Positions 16,709-25,380 of a stretch of DNA of 64,000 bases are shown one piece after another (the first letter of the stretch is position 1; each line of letters opens with the position of its first letter). This DNA comes from Micrococcaceae bacterium Sec5.1 (GTDB lineage: Bacteria; Actinomycetota; Actinomycetes; Actinomycetales; Micrococcaceae): NCBI GenBank assembly GCA_039636795.1, contig CP143430.1:1178001-1242000 (forward strand), written 5' to 3'. The notes beneath the pieces were generated by a model, which worked only from the letters and a program-made list of their open reading frames with translations, did not search any database and was not told the DNA's origin. Made by a program: the position numbers and the translations under genes.

Positions 16709-17779
16709 ATGCTGTTTTCCCCCTTGGCCCTTGGTGAGCTGGAACTTCCCAACCGACTGGTGATGGCACCGCTGACCCGGCTGCGGGCTGGCGCTGATGG
16801 AATTCCGGGTTCACTGATCGCTGAGCACTACCGGCAACGCGCCTCCCTTGGGCTGATTGTCAGCGAGGGAACGTACCCGACGCCGGCCGGTCAGTCGTAC
16901 CCGGGCCAGCCTGGCTTGGTCACGGACGCGCAGATTGCAGGCTGGAAGACGGTCACCGATGCCGTTCACTCTGAAGGCGGACGTATTTTTGCCCAGATCA
17001 TGCACGGCGGCCGCGTGTCCCACGCGGATATCACGGGCGGCCACGAAATCGTGGGCCCGAGTGCCGTTGCAATCGACGGCGATGTCCGCACTCCGAACGG
17101 CAAGCAGGCATATCCGGTGCCGCGCGAGCTCCGCACGGACGAGCTCCCGGGAGTCATCCAGGAGATTGTGACCGCCTCGAAGAACGCCATTGAGGCAGGA
17201 TTCGACGGCGTGGAACTCCACTCCGCCAACGGTTACCTGCTGCATGAATTCCTTGCACCCAACTCGAACGTCCGGACCGACAGTTATGGTGGCTCCCCGG
17301 AGAACCGCGCCCGCTTTGTGATCGAGACCGTCAATGCCGTGGTTGAAGCACTGGGCGCCAACCGCGTGGGCATCCGGATCTCCCCGGAACACAATGTGCA
17401 GGGCATCGCCGAAACGGATGCTGCCGACGTCCGAGCTACCTACGAAGTCCTGGTGGACACCATTGCGCCGCTCAACCTGGCGTACCTCAGCATCCTGCAC
17501 CACAACCCGCAGGGCACCTTGGTCCAGGATCTTCGCCAGCGTTTCAATGGCACGTTCCTGGTGAACACCGGCTTCAGCGAAATCACTACTCGCGACGAAG
17601 CCCTGGCAATCGTCGCCGATGGCCTCGCCGATGCCGTTGTGGTGGGCCGTCCGGCCATTGCCAACCCGGACCTCGCCCGCCGCTGGCGTGAAAGCCTCCC
17701 GCTCAACGAGCCCGATGCCTCGACCTTCTATGGCGAGGGCGCCGAGGGTTACACGGACTACCCCTTCTACGCGAACTAA
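16709..17779 (+). CDS. Old Yellow Enzyme family alkene reductase (FMN)
   Basis: The 356-residue protein is a (beta/alpha)8 FMN oxidoreductase that reduces activated C=C bonds or nitro compounds with NAD(P)H. Family marks are LFSPLALGELELPNRLVMAPLTRLRA at the N-terminus, QIMHGGRVSH, the substrate-binding pair in VELHSANGYLLHEFL, NVRTDSYGGSPENRARF, and the phosphate-binding end GLADAVVVGRPAIANPDL. ATG 16709 follows AAAGGAAC. Length is normal for NemA/OYE relatives. It ends in a GC-rich hairpin. The physiological substrate is unknown; such enzymes often belong to detoxification. Confidence 0.93.
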   Translation: MLFSPLALGELELPNRLVMAPLTRLRAGADGIPGSLIAEHYRQRASLGLIVSEGTYPTPAGQSYPGQPGLVTDAQIAGWKTVTDAVHSEGGRIFAQIMHGGRVSHADITGGHEIVGPSAVAIDGDVRTPNGKQAYPVPRELRTDELPGVIQEIVTASKNAIEAGFDGVELHSANGYLLHEFLAPNSNVRTDSYGGSPENRARFVIETVNAVVEALGANRVGIRISPEHNVQGIAETDAADVRATYEVLVDTIAPLNLAYLSILHHNPQGTLVQDLRQRFNGTFLVNTGFSEITTRDEALAIVADGLADAVVVGRPAIANPDLARRWRESLPLNEPDASTFYGEGAEGYTDYPFYAN

Positions 17780-17802
17780 AGCGCAGCACCCCAGGCAAAA
17801 TC

Positions 17803-17834
17803 CGACGTCGGCACTCACCGCAGTGCCGACGTCG
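17803..17834. terminator. Hairpin after the Old Yellow Enzyme gene
   Basis: Perfect 13-base arms (CGACGTCGGCACT and its complement) around a six-base loop begin 24 bases after the stop codon. There is no strong T-run (GTGGTTTAA follows), so it may terminate weakly or stabilise the 3' end. Confidence 0.6.
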
Positions 17835-17852
17835 TGGTTTAACGTGTGGCCA

Positions 17853-17918
17853 CCCAAGTAAGTCGCAGTTGAGCGCATTTTGAGTGCTCAGAACGCGCTC
17901 AACTGCGACTTACTTGGG
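17853..17918. repeat. 66-bp palindromic element with CCCAAGTA tips
   Basis: Perfect 24-base arms (beginning CCCAAGTAAGTCGCAG) flank an 18-base centre. The total length of 66 bp equals that of two other palindromes in this window. The right arm supplies a possible -35 (TTGGGT, 17914-17919) for the following GntR gene. Confidence 0.85.
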
Positions 17919-17933
17919 TAAGTCACGTCCTGC

Positions 17934-17947
17934 TTCCTATAGGATTT
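17934..17947. promoter_or_regulatory. Candidate GntR operator at its own promoter
   Basis: TTCCTATAGGATTT contains the palindrome TCCTATAGGA and overlaps a -10-like TATAGG (17938-17943) nine bases before the regulator's ATG. The same 14 bases, inverted, occur at 18791-18804 before the catabolic operon. Confidence 0.65.
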
Positions 17948-17952
17948 GTGGC

Positions 17953-18651
17953 ATGTCTGAACCTTCGCCGGCTCTTCCCCGCCCGGGCTTTCCCGTCAGC
18001 CGCCAGGTGTTGGCCGATCACGTTTATGAAGCCCTCCTCGAGTGGCTCATGGATGGTCGGCTCGAACCCGGGGCCGCCGTCAGCATCGACGGAATGGCGC
18101 GGGAACTGGACGTTTCTCCGACCCCGGTGCGTGAAGCGTTGGCGCGACTGGAGCATACGGGCATGGTGCGGCGCGTGGCGTTGAAAGGGTATCGGGTAGC
18201 TCCCGTGTTCACACGCGAGGATTTCGCTGAACTCATGGAAGCCCGGCTTTCGATTGAGCCCGTGAATGCCCGCCTTGCGTGCGAGCGCATGACGTCGGAA
18301 GGCCTGGACGCCCTGAAGCAAGCGGTCGAGGATCTCAAGACTGCACCCCGGGGCGGCACGTTTGCTGAGTACCGAAGCTACCTTGAGGCTGACGAGCGCT
18401 TCCACCAATTGATCGCGGCGCAAGCGAGGAATCAGTTCCTGCTCGCCGCTTACAACACTTTGGGCGGGCAGATCCAGCGCTTCCGTTTGTTTGGGGGAGT
18501 GGGCATCACTGACGCGGAGCAGGCTATCGCCGAGCACCAAGCCGTCCTCGACGCGATGACGAGCGGGGACCCCGGGAAAGCGGCCGACGCAATGGTCAAT
18601 CACGTGGAAAAGGTGCGGGGTCGGGCCATTGCTGACGCGCCGGAGGACTGA
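17953..18651 (+). CDS. GntR-family regulator, FadR/FCD subfamily
   Basis: The 232-residue protein has an N-terminal winged helix-turn-helix (about residues 15-75: DHVYEALLEWLMDGRLEPGAAVSIDGMARELDVSPTPVREALARLEHTGMV) and an all-helical FCD effector domain (about 85-220: FAELMEARLSIEPVNARLACERM..., with DERFHQLI and HQAVLDAM supplying likely metal/ligand residues). ATG 17953 sits right behind an operator-like palindrome and a -10 box, suggesting leaderless, self-repressed expression; the open frame back to 17884 lies inside a palindrome. It is probably the repressor of the catabolic operon that starts 180 bases downstream, with the substrate or a phosphorylated intermediate as inducer. Confidence 0.92.
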   Translation: MSEPSPALPRPGFPVSRQVLADHVYEALLEWLMDGRLEPGAAVSIDGMARELDVSPTPVREALARLEHTGMVRRVALKGYRVAPVFTREDFAELMEARLSIEPVNARLACERMTSEGLDALKQAVEDLKTAPRGGTFAEYRSYLEADERFHQLIAAQARNQFLLAAYNTLGGQIQRFRLFGGVGITDAEQAIAEHQAVLDAMTSGDPGKAADAMVNHVEKVRGRAIADAPED

Positions 18652-18670
18652 ATACTGCTGCTTGATAAGG

Positions 18671-18698
18671 GCTCGTCGCTGGTGCGGCGGGCTTTTTT
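18671..18698 (+). terminator. Rho-independent terminator of the GntR gene
   Basis: GCTCGTCGC / GCGGCGGGC form a nine-pair stem (with G-U pairs) around TGGT, followed directly by six T residues. It separates the regulator from the catabolic operon, so that operon needs its own promoter. Confidence 0.8.
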
Positions 18699-18734
18699 CA
18701 TGCGCTGAGTGAGCCCCTTCACAGACATATGTAA

Positions 18735-18804
18735 GACATATAGGATCTAGGAAGTTTCGCGAAAAGGGTTGACAGCTTTGCTTGGATCGTAAATCCTATA
18801 GGAA
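18735..18804 (+). promoter_or_regulatory. Promoter and GntR operators of the catabolic operon
   Basis: TTGACA (18769-18774) is a perfect -35. The -10 region 19-20 bases later is covered by AAATCCTATAGGAA (18791-18804), the exact inverse of the 14-base motif at the GntR gene. A partial copy, GACATATAGGATCT, lies at 18735-18748. A repressor bound over the -10, with help from the upstream site, is the simplest reading. Confidence 0.6.
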
Positions 18805-18831
18805 ACAGGATTCCACGAAGGAGTGATCATC

Positions 18832-19833
18832 ATGGCGTATACCGCCGAGAATTGGCCCATCACCGCGGCCCTCCTGCAGTTCCCCGGGGCAGACGCTGCA
18901 GGACAACACGTGAACGACGCCGATGCTTCCGTTTGGGCTGCCGTCCTGCAGGAAGTGAAGGAGGCGGGCTTTGCCAACGCCGACCTCACGGACAGCTGGG
19001 TCCGTCCGGGTGATCTCAGCAACGAGCGTCTGACCGAGTTCAAGCAGACGGCTGACGAAGTGGGCATCGGAGTGCCGGTCATTTCCGCAATCCGCCGCAG
19101 CGTCATCCACCAGACGGACTGGGCCGACAACCTCGCCTACAGCCACCGCACCATCGACGCCGCTGCAGAGCTTGGCTGCGAGGTCGTGTCTTTTGGTCTT
19201 CACCAGGCCCTCACTCCGGAGCAGCAGAAGCAACTGTGGTTCTGGACGGTGGAGGGCTACAAGGATCCGGTAGAGGACAAGGAAATGTGGGGCAACGCCG
19301 TCTCCCGCCTTCGTGAACTTGGCAAGCATGCAGCAGAGGCGGGCATCCTCATCTCCCTGGAAATGTACGAGGACACCTACCTCGGCACCGCTGATTCATC
19401 CGTGCAACTGGTCCAGGACATCGGCTTGGACAACGTCGGCCTCAACCCGGACCTGGGCAACCTGATCCGCCTGCACCGTCCCATCGAGGACTGGCGCGAG
19501 ATGGTGGCCAAGACCCTGCCGTACTCCAACTATTGGCACATGAAGAATTACATCCGCGACGAAGATGTGGCCCGTGACAGCTACATCACCATGCCCGCAC
19601 CCATGGAAAGTGGCCTGATCAACTACCGCGAGGCATTCAAGTTCGCTCTCTCGGTCGGCTTCCAGGGCATCCTCTGCACTGAGCACTACGGTGGCGACGG
19701 ACTCAGCGTCACGGCCAGCAACCAGGAATACCTGCGCCGCCACGTCCTGCCCAAGACCGAGGATTACAAACTCGGCAAGAGCGAAGTAGCTCAAGGACGC
19801 CAGGCACCGGTAAACCAGCTCGCAGGAGTCTAA
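18832..19833 (+). CDS. Sugar phosphate isomerase/epimerase-like TIM-barrel enzyme (xylose-isomerase-like)
   Basis: The 333-residue protein belongs to the AP-endonuclease-2/xylose-isomerase-like TIM barrels. Likely metal and substrate residues lie in VVSFGLHQ, ISLEMYEDTYLG (Glu at the end of a strand), VGLNPDLGNL (Asp), NYWHMKNY (His/Lys) and ILCTEHYGGDG (Glu/His). ATG 18832 is chosen for its AAGGAG site eight bases upstream. It heads the operon. Members isomerise, epimerise or (OiaC type) decarboxylate 3-oxo sugar acids. With a hydroxy-acid-dehydrogenase-like gene downstream, a decarboxylase making a ketotetrose is an attractive but unproven role; a plain isomerase is the alternative. Confidence 0.85.
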   Translation: MAYTAENWPITAALLQFPGADAAGQHVNDADASVWAAVLQEVKEAGFANADLTDSWVRPGDLSNERLTEFKQTADEVGIGVPVISAIRRSVIHQTDWADNLAYSHRTIDAAAELGCEVVSFGLHQALTPEQQKQLWFWTVEGYKDPVEDKEMWGNAVSRLRELGKHAAEAGILISLEMYEDTYLGTADSSVQLVQDIGLDNVGLNPDLGNLIRLHRPIEDWREMVAKTLPYSNYWHMKNYIRDEDVARDSYITMPAPMESGLINYREAFKFALSVGFQGILCTEHYGGDGLSVTASNQEYLRRHVLPKTEDYKLGKSEVAQGRQAPVNQLAGV

Positions 19834-19836
19834 GGA

Positions 19837-21585
19837 ATGACACAGATTTTCGACAACCCGGCAGACTTTGCCGATGAAGCATTGGATGGCTTCGTTGCCG
19901 CCAACCGCGGCTATGTTGCCCGGGTGGATGGCGGCGTGGTCCGCTCCACCGAAGTACCTGCAGGGCAAGTGGCGTTGGTGGTCGGCGGCGGTTCCGGGCA
20001 CTACCCGGCCTTTGCTGGACTGGTCGGCCCCGGGCTCGCAACGGGCTCGGCCTGCGGCAACATGTTCGCCTCCCCCGCAGCTGGCCAAGTGTACCGCGTG
20101 GCCAAAGCGGCCAATGCTGGAGGCGGAGTCCTGCTGAGCTACGGCAACTACGCTGGCGATGTCCTTCACTTCAGCCAGGCACAACTCCGCCTCAACGCCG
20201 AGGGCATCGAAACGCGCACTGTCACCGTCACGGACGACATCGCCAGCGCGCCGATCGATCAACTCGAGAAGCGCCGCGGCATCGCAGGCGACCTGACAGT
20301 CTTCAAGATCGCCGGCGCCGCCGCCGAAGCGGGACTGAACCTCGACGACGTCGAGCGTTTGGCCATCAAAACCAACTACCGCACTCGCTCGCTGGGCGTG
20401 GCCTTCGACGGCTGCACTCTTCCGGGTGCCAAGGATCCGCTGTTCCACGTTCCTGCCGGGCAGATGTCGCTGGGCCTCGGAATCCACGGTGAGCCCGGCA
20501 TCTCCGAGCACCCGATGCCCACCGCGTCCGAGCTTGCGGAGCTTCTGGTTTCCAAGCTGCTCGCGGACAAGCCCGACGACGCCGGGGACCGCGTGGTGGC
20601 GATCGTGAACGGCCTGGGCACGGTGAAGTATGACGAGCTCTTCCTGTTGTTCGGCAAGGTCGAGAAGCTGCTCACCGCCGCTGGCCTTACCGTTGTTCAA
20701 CCGGAATGCGGCGAACTGGTCACCAGTCTGGACATGTCCGGACTGTCCCTGACGCTGCTCTGGCTGGACGATGAACTCGAACAGTATTGGGCGGCGCCCG
20801 CGGATACCCCCGCTTTCCGCAAGGGCAGCATGGCACCCCGTGCAGCACGCGCCGAGGCAGCGATCGTCGACGCCGAAACCGCCGACGTCGAACAGGCCAC
20901 CCCGGCGGCGGCGGAACTCGGGCGGCAGGCAGTGGCCATCCTCGCCCAGGTGCGTGACGTCGTCGTCGAACACGAAGACGAGCTCGGCAAGCTGGACGCT
21001 ATCGCCGGCGATGGTGATCACGGAATCGGCATGCGCCGCGGCGTCGACGCTGCGGCTGCTGCTGGGGAAGCCGCATCCGGCTCTTCGGTAGCGCGAATCC
21101 TCCTCGCGGCCGGCGAAGCATGGAGCGAACGTGCCGGCGGAACTTCGGGCGCATTGTGGGGCTCGGCGGTCATTGCGGCCGGGCAGTCGCTCGGGAACCG
21201 TGAAACGTACAGCTCCTCGGATGCCGCCGACGCGGTGAATGCCTTCGTCCTGGCCATCACCGAACTCGGCAAGGCCGAGCCCGGAGACAAGACCATGGTG
21301 GACGCCCTCTTGCCGTTCCGGGATGCGTTCCTGACCGAGCTCGACGGCGGTGCGCCCGTGGATCGGGCACTGGCAGCAGCCGCTGCGGCTGCTGAATTGG
21401 CTGCCGCGCAGACCGCTGAACTTCGCCCGCTCAAGGGCCGGGCGCGCCCACTTGCCGAGAAGAGCCTCGGCCATCCGGATCCCGGCGCAGTCTCCTTTGG
21501 CCTGATCGCCACGAGGATCTCCCACCACATCGATTCACTACTGGCCAGCGCTGCTTCAGCGGCTCCGGCCGGAAACGGAGCCTGA
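19837..21585 (+). CDS. DhaK-DhaL fusion kinase, dihydroxyacetone/erythrulose kinase type
   Basis: The 582-residue ATP-dependent kinase joins DhaK (about 1-335) and DhaL (about 365-570). DhaK shows [33 protein letters not shown], and GIHGEPGI contains the histidine that binds ketose substrates covalently. DhaL shows [10 protein letters not shown] for Mg-ATP and GGTSGALWG. Such fused kinases phosphorylate dihydroxyacetone or, in mycobacterial tetritol pathways, L- or D-erythrulose (LerK/DerK). The neighbouring RpiB-like and TIM-like genes favour an erythrulose-type ketotetrose. It starts three bases after the stop of the first gene and is followed two bases later by the RpiB-like gene. Confidence 0.92.
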   Translation: MTQIFDNPADFADEALDGFVAANRGYVARVDGGVVRSTEVPAGQVALVVGGGSGHYPAFAGLVGPGLATGSACGNMFASPAAGQVYRVAKAANAGGGVLLSYGNYAGDVLHFSQAQLRLNAEGIETRTVTVTDDIASAPIDQLEKRRGIAGDLTVFKIAGAAAEAGLNLDDVERLAIKTNYRTRSLGVAFDGCTLPGAKDPLFHVPAGQMSLGLGIHGEPGISEHPMPTASELAELLVSKLLADKPDDAGDRVVAIVNGLGTVKYDELFLLFGKVEKLLTAAGLTVVQPECGELVTSLDMSGLSLTLLWLDDELEQYWAAPADTPAFRKGSMAPRAARAEAAIVDAETADVEQATPAAAELGRQAVAILAQVRDVVVEHEDELGKLDAIAGDGDHGIGMRRGVDAAAAAGEAASGSSVARILLAAGEAWSERAGGTSGALWGSAVIAAGQSLGNRETYSSSDAADAVNAFVLAITELGKAEPGDKTMVDALLPFRDAFLTELDGGAPVDRALAAAAAAAELAAAQTAELRPLKGRARPLAEKSLGHPDPGAVSFGLIATRISHHIDSLLASAASAAPAGNGA

Positions 21586-21587
21586 GA

Positions 21588-22070
21588 ATGAGCGATACAC
21601 AAGGCTGGCGCATCGTCGTCGGCAATGACGAAGCCGGAGTGGAATACAAGCAAGCACTCCTGGCGCTGTTGGAATCCGACCCGCGCGTTGCATCTGTGAC
21701 CGACGTCGGAGTGGGTGCCAACGATTCCACGGCGTATCCCCACATCGCCGTCGATGCCGCCCGCAAGGTAGCTGATGGTGAGTTCGATCGCGCCCTCCTG
21801 ATCTGCGGCACCGGGCTGGGCGTGGCCATTGCGGCCAACAAGGTCCCCGGAATCCGTGCGGTTACGGCCCACGACAGCTACTCGGTGGAACGATCCGTAC
21901 TGAGCAACAACGCGCAGGTCCTCACGCTCGGGCAGCGGGTGATTGGCTTGGAACTGGCCAAGAAGCTCGTAGGGGAGTGGCTCGGCCACCGCTTTGACCA
22001 AAACTCATCCTCCGCCGCCAAGGTGGACGCCATTTGCTCCTACGAGCCCAACTACACGAAGGCAGTTTGA
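21588..22070 (+). CDS. RpiB/LacAB-family sugar phosphate isomerase (EryI-like)
   Basis: The 160-residue protein matches the RpiB fold: [16 protein letters not shown] at the N-terminus, [27 protein letters not shown] (catalytic cysteine in CGTGLG and the anion-binding loop) and [14 protein letters not shown]. RpiB proper isomerises ribose 5-phosphate; paralogues in tetritol operons (EryI) convert D-erythrulose 4-phosphate to D-erythrose 4-phosphate. Tight linkage to a DhaKL kinase and a TIM-like isomerase favours the tetrose role here. The usual DHxG near the N-terminus is NDEAG in this protein, a difference worth noting for substrate choice. Confidence 0.88.
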   Translation: MSDTQGWRIVVGNDEAGVEYKQALLALLESDPRVASVTDVGVGANDSTAYPHIAVDAARKVADGEFDRALLICGTGLGVAIAANKVPGIRAVTAHDSYSVERSVLSNNAQVLTLGQRVIGLELAKKLVGEWLGHRFDQNSSSAAKVDAICSYEPNYTKAV

Positions 22071-22072
22071 TC

Positions 22073-23062
22073 ATGACCATTCCTGAAGCAACCGAAGGCA
22101 CCGCGAAAAACGCAGCCCGGAAGATCGCCGTCGTCGGCTCCGGCTACATGGGCGGCGGCATCGCCCAGGTCCTGGCGCTCGGCGGGGCACGCGTGGCTTT
22201 GGCGGATGTGTCCGCCGAGATCGCGCAGAAGAACTTCGATCGCCTGCTGGTCGAATCCGATCAGTTCATCGCCGATGGGCTCTTTCCGGCGGGATCCACT
22301 GAAATCCTCAAGCAGAACCTGTGGGCTGCGAAGGACATCGAGGAAGCCGTTGCTGATGCCGACTTCATCGAGGAATGCGTTCCCGAGGTCCTGGAAATCA
22401 AGCACCAGACCCTGGCCCGGATCAGCGCCGCGGCCAAGCCGGATGCCCTGATTGGCTCCAACACGTCCACGATTTCCATTGCCGCCCTGGCAGAAGCCGT
22501 GACCAACCCGGAGCGGTTCCTGGGCATTCACTTCTCCAACCCGTCGCCGTTTATCCCCGGCGTGGAGGTCATTCCGCACGCCGGCACTGCCGCCGCCTCG
22601 GTAGCCGCTTCCCGCGAGCTGGTTCACGCGGCCGGTAAGCAGACTGCCGTCGTCAAGGACGTGACGGGTTTTGTGCTCAACCGCCTGCAGTACGCGCTGT
22701 TCCACGAGGCTGCGCAGCTGGTGGAGCAGGGCATCGCAACAGCGGACGACGTCGACACCCTGGTGCGTACGACGTTCGGCTTCCGTTTGCCGTTCTTTGG
22801 TCCGTTCGCGATCGCGGACATGGCCGGTTTGGATGTCTACAACTTCTGCTACAAGTCCCTGCAGACCGGCTTCCCGGAGCGGTTTGCAACGCCGAAGATC
22901 CTGTCGGACCTCGTGGAGGCAGGCAAGCTCGGCACCAAGACCGGTGCCGGTTTCCTCAACGTCCCGGCCGAGCGCACGCCGGAACTCATCGCGTATCGGA
23001 ACAAGGCCTACGTCGCCATGCAAAAGCTCATTGAAGAGCTTGGCCCGGCACCCATCAACTAA
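22073..23062 (+). CDS. 3-hydroxyacyl-CoA dehydrogenase-family NAD enzyme, probably a hydroxy-acid dehydrogenase
   Basis: The 329-residue enzyme has an N-terminal NAD fold (KIAVVGSGYMGGGIAQVLALGGARVALAD), the catalytic-region segments IEECVPEVLEIKHQTLARI, SNTSTISIAALAEAVTNPERFLGIHFSNPSPFIPGVEVI, and a C-terminal helical domain VTGFVLNRLQYALFHEAAQLVEQGIA...DMAGLDVY. The family includes hydroxybutyryl-CoA, carnitine and L-gulonate 3-dehydrogenases. The sugar-catabolic setting suggests oxidation of a 3-hydroxy sugar acid to a 3-oxo acid. ATG 22073 is chosen; it falls two bases after the RpiB-like stop. The upstream extension of the frame reads through the previous gene. Confidence 0.88.
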   Translation: MTIPEATEGTAKNAARKIAVVGSGYMGGGIAQVLALGGARVALADVSAEIAQKNFDRLLVESDQFIADGLFPAGSTEILKQNLWAAKDIEEAVADADFIEECVPEVLEIKHQTLARISAAAKPDALIGSNTSTISIAALAEAVTNPERFLGIHFSNPSPFIPGVEVIPHAGTAAASVAASRELVHAAGKQTAVVKDVTGFVLNRLQYALFHEAAQLVEQGIATADDVDTLVRTTFGFRLPFFGPFAIADMAGLDVYNFCYKSLQTGFPERFATPKILSDLVEAGKLGTKTGAGFLNVPAERTPELIAYRNKAYVAMQKLIEELGPAPIN

Positions 23063-23083
23063 CCCTTTTTCAGGAGATCCTTC

Positions 23084-23851
23084 ATGAGCACTTTCCCCTC
23101 TGAACGCACCGCCATCGTCACCGGCGCTGTTTCCGAGCGCGGCATCGGCCGCGCAACAGTGAACTACCTGGCCGCCCAAGGCTGGAACATCGGCATCATC
23201 GATCTTGACGACGCCGCCTGCAAGGCTGCAGCGAAGGAAGTTGCTGCAGAATACGGGGTCCAGGCCCACGGAGTCGGCGCGAACGTCGCCAGCGAAGCCG
23301 AAGTCCGGGCTGCGATCGATGAGCTGGAAGCCGAGCTGCCGCAGATCGTCGCCTTGGCCAATGTTGCCGGCGTCAGCTCACCCATCGGCTACCTGGAACT
23401 CGAACCTGCTGAGTGGGATCGCGTGCTGAGCATCAACCTCAACGGTGTCCACTACGCCACCCGCCGGGTGGCCGAATCCATGGTGAAGAACCGGATCGGC
23501 CGGATCGTGAACATCTCCTCGGTGTCGGCGCAGCGCGGTGGCGGAACGTTCTCCAAGACCCCCTACTCGGTGGCCAAAGCCGGTGTCATCGGCCTGACCC
23601 GTGCCACGGCCCGGGAACTGGGCGAATACGACATCACCGTCAACGCGATCTCGCCCGGCCCCATCGACACCGACATTATGGGCGGAACCCTGAGCCAGGA
23701 ACGCAAGGACGAACTGACCAAGGACCTCGTGGTGAACCGTGTGGGCTCCACCAGGGACATCGCCGCCGCCATCGCCTTCCTCATCAGCGAGGACTCCGGA
23801 TACATCTCCGGGCAGACGCTGAATGTGGATGGCGGTCTGTACATGCACTAG
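23084..23851 (+). CDS. SDR-family dehydrogenase in the catabolic operon
   Basis: This 255-residue classical short-chain dehydrogenase has TGAVSERGIGRATVNYL (cofactor loop), an Asp after the second strand (IIDLDD) that favours NAD over NADP, LANVAGVSS, the catalytic Ser in VNISSVSAQRGG and the Tyr-Lys pair in PYSVAKAG, with the C-terminal SGYISGQTLNVDGGLYMH. The start follows AGGAGATCCTTC. It probably oxidises a polyol or sugar acid that feeds this pathway; the substrate cannot be read from sequence. Confidence 0.93.
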   Translation: MSTFPSERTAIVTGAVSERGIGRATVNYLAAQGWNIGIIDLDDAACKAAAKEVAAEYGVQAHGVGANVASEAEVRAAIDELEAELPQIVALANVAGVSSPIGYLELEPAEWDRVLSINLNGVHYATRRVAESMVKNRIGRIVNISSVSAQRGGGTFSKTPYSVAKAGVIGLTRATARELGEYDITVNAISPGPIDTDIMGGTLSQERKDELTKDLVVNRVGSTRDIAAAIAFLISEDSGYISGQTLNVDGGLYMH

Positions 23852-23880
23852 GGCTTCCCCGATATGAAGACCCTGACGAT

Positions 23881-23973
23881 ATGAAGGCCTGGACCAGAGA
23901 ACGCAAGATCTACCTTGCCGTGGGCATCCTTGCCTGCGCAGTGGGCATGGTGCTCATTTTCTTCCCGCGCTGA
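23881..23973 (+). CDS. 30-residue single-pass membrane peptide
   Basis: A short frame between the SDR and transporter genes encodes MKAWTRERK, a hydrophobic helix (IYLAVGILACAVGMVLIFF) and PR at the end. A basic N-terminus, one transmembrane span and position just before a transporter gene are what a small transporter-associated peptide would show. The ribosome site is weak and the frame also lies within a longer shadow frame, so it may be non-coding. Confidence 0.4.
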   Translation: MKAWTRERKIYLAVGILACAVGMVLIFFPR

Positions 23974-24028
23974 TGGCGCGCTGCGTTAGCCATCTCAACC
24001 CCAACTGATTGCTCAAAGAGGAGTTTCA

Positions 24029-25378
24029 ATGTCCGTTGCCTCAACTTCCACCAAGGAGTTGCTGGATTCGCCGATTCTGAAGTCGGCCATATCCAAGGCT
24101 TCTCGGCGGCTGATGCCGATGCTCGTCATCCTGTACGTGGTGGCGTTCCTTGACCGCACCAATGTGGGCTTCGCCGAAGCTGCCCTTGGGGTGGACAAAG
24201 GTATCACCGCGGGTGCTTACGCCCTGGGTGCCGGTATCTTCTTCATCGGCTATGCCCTGTTCGAGATCCCCAGCAACTTGCTGCTTACCAAGTTCGGCGC
24301 CAAAGTCTGGCTTGCCCGCATCGCCATCACCTGGGGCATAGTGTCCGCGTGCTTTGCCTTCGTGCAAGGCGAGACGTCTTTCATCATTCTCCGCTTCCTG
24401 CTGGGTGTCACCGAGGCAGGACTCTTCCCAGGCGTCATCATGTTCCTCGCCGCATGGTTCCCCAACAAAGTCCGCGTGAAGATGTTCGCCATCTTCTACC
24501 TGGCTCAGCCTCTCTCCCAGATGCTTGGGGCTCCGCTGTCCGGGTGGCTCATCAACATCGGCGACCAGGTTCCCGGGATCGCCGGATGGCAGGTCATGTT
24601 CTTCGTTGAAGGTTCGTTGGCCATCGTGGCCGGCATCGCGTCCTTCTTCTTCCTCATCAACAGCCCACAGGATGCCAAGTTCCTGAGCAAAGAAGAGAAG
24701 CTTGCCCTGACGGATGTCATGGCACTGGAAGACACCGTCAAGGAAGAATCAGGTCCGCGCGGCGTCCTGGCTGCCATGCGCAACGGTCGTGTCTGGTACT
24801 TCACCGTCATCTACTTCTGCCTGCAGATCGCGGTCTACGGCGTCACGTTCTACTTGCCGCAGCAGGTGTCCCAGCTCACCGGCCAAAAGGTGGGGCTCGC
24901 CGTCGGACTCCTGGCCGCTATCCCGTGGTTCTTCGGGATCTTTGCCTGCTACTTCGTTGGCAAGGCGGCAAACACGGTTGCACGTCGTCGCCGCTGGGGC
25001 ACCGCATTGTTCATCTCCACGGGTCTTTGCATCTTCGGTTCAGCCTGGGCCGGCGCCAACCACCTTCCGGCGCTCGGCATTATCTTCATCAGCCTGGCGG
25101 TGTGCAGCTTCCTGTCGACCGGTCCCATCTGCTGGTCATATCCGACGGCGTTCCTCACCGGAACTGCTGCGGCTGCGGGTATCGGGCTGATCAACTCCCT
25201 GGGCAACCTCGGCGGCTTCGTCGCACCGATCCTTCGCACCACGGTCAACCAGGTCACAGCTTCGGACACGGGCACTATGGGTGTCTACGCTCTGGGTGTC
25301 CTGCCGTTCCTGGCCGCGGTGATGATGTTCGGCACCCGGGCCTTCACCAACAAGGCCGACGAGTTGCTGGACAAGTAA
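24029..25378 (+). CDS. MFS transporter, anion:cation symporter (ACS) family
   Basis: The 449-residue, 12-segment transporter shows ACS features: RLMPMLVILYVVAFLDRTNVGFAEAAL in the first helix, GYALFEIPSNLLLTKFGAKVWLARI, and GVTEAGLFPGVIMFLAAWFP. Relatives take up organic or sugar acids (tartrate, hexuronates, phthalate) with H+. Placed within the catabolic operon after an AAAGAGGAG ribosome site, it is the likely importer of the pathway's substrate, which argues for an acidic compound. Its stop is two bases before the GTG of the TIM-like gene. Confidence 0.92.
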   Translation: MSVASTSTKELLDSPILKSAISKASRRLMPMLVILYVVAFLDRTNVGFAEAALGVDKGITAGAYALGAGIFFIGYALFEIPSNLLLTKFGAKVWLARIAITWGIVSACFAFVQGETSFIILRFLLGVTEAGLFPGVIMFLAAWFPNKVRVKMFAIFYLAQPLSQMLGAPLSGWLINIGDQVPGIAGWQVMFFVEGSLAIVAGIASFFFLINSPQDAKFLSKEEKLALTDVMALEDTVKEESGPRGVLAAMRNGRVWYFTVIYFCLQIAVYGVTFYLPQQVSQLTGQKVGLAVGLLAAIPWFFGIFACYFVGKAANTVARRRRWGTALFISTGLCIFGSAWAGANHLPALGIIFISLAVCSFLSTGPICWSYPTAFLTGTAAAAGIGLINSLGNLGGFVAPILRTTVNQVTASDTGTMGVYALGVLPFLAAVMMFGTRAFTNKADELLDK

Positions 25379-25380
25379 CC

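Noticed and set aside
16811..17878. 355-residue minus-strand frame
   Set aside because: Antisense to the Old Yellow Enzyme gene, whose motifs are unambiguous.
19396..21528. 710-residue minus-strand frame opposite the DhaK-DhaL gene
   Set aside because: It is a shadow: the plus strand carries a clear two-domain kinase with all motifs, and the minus frame has no recognisable domain and a composition typical of antisense high-GC frames.
22052..23269. 405-residue minus-strand frame
   Set aside because: Antisense to the hydroxyacyl-CoA-dehydrogenase-like and SDR genes; no motifs.
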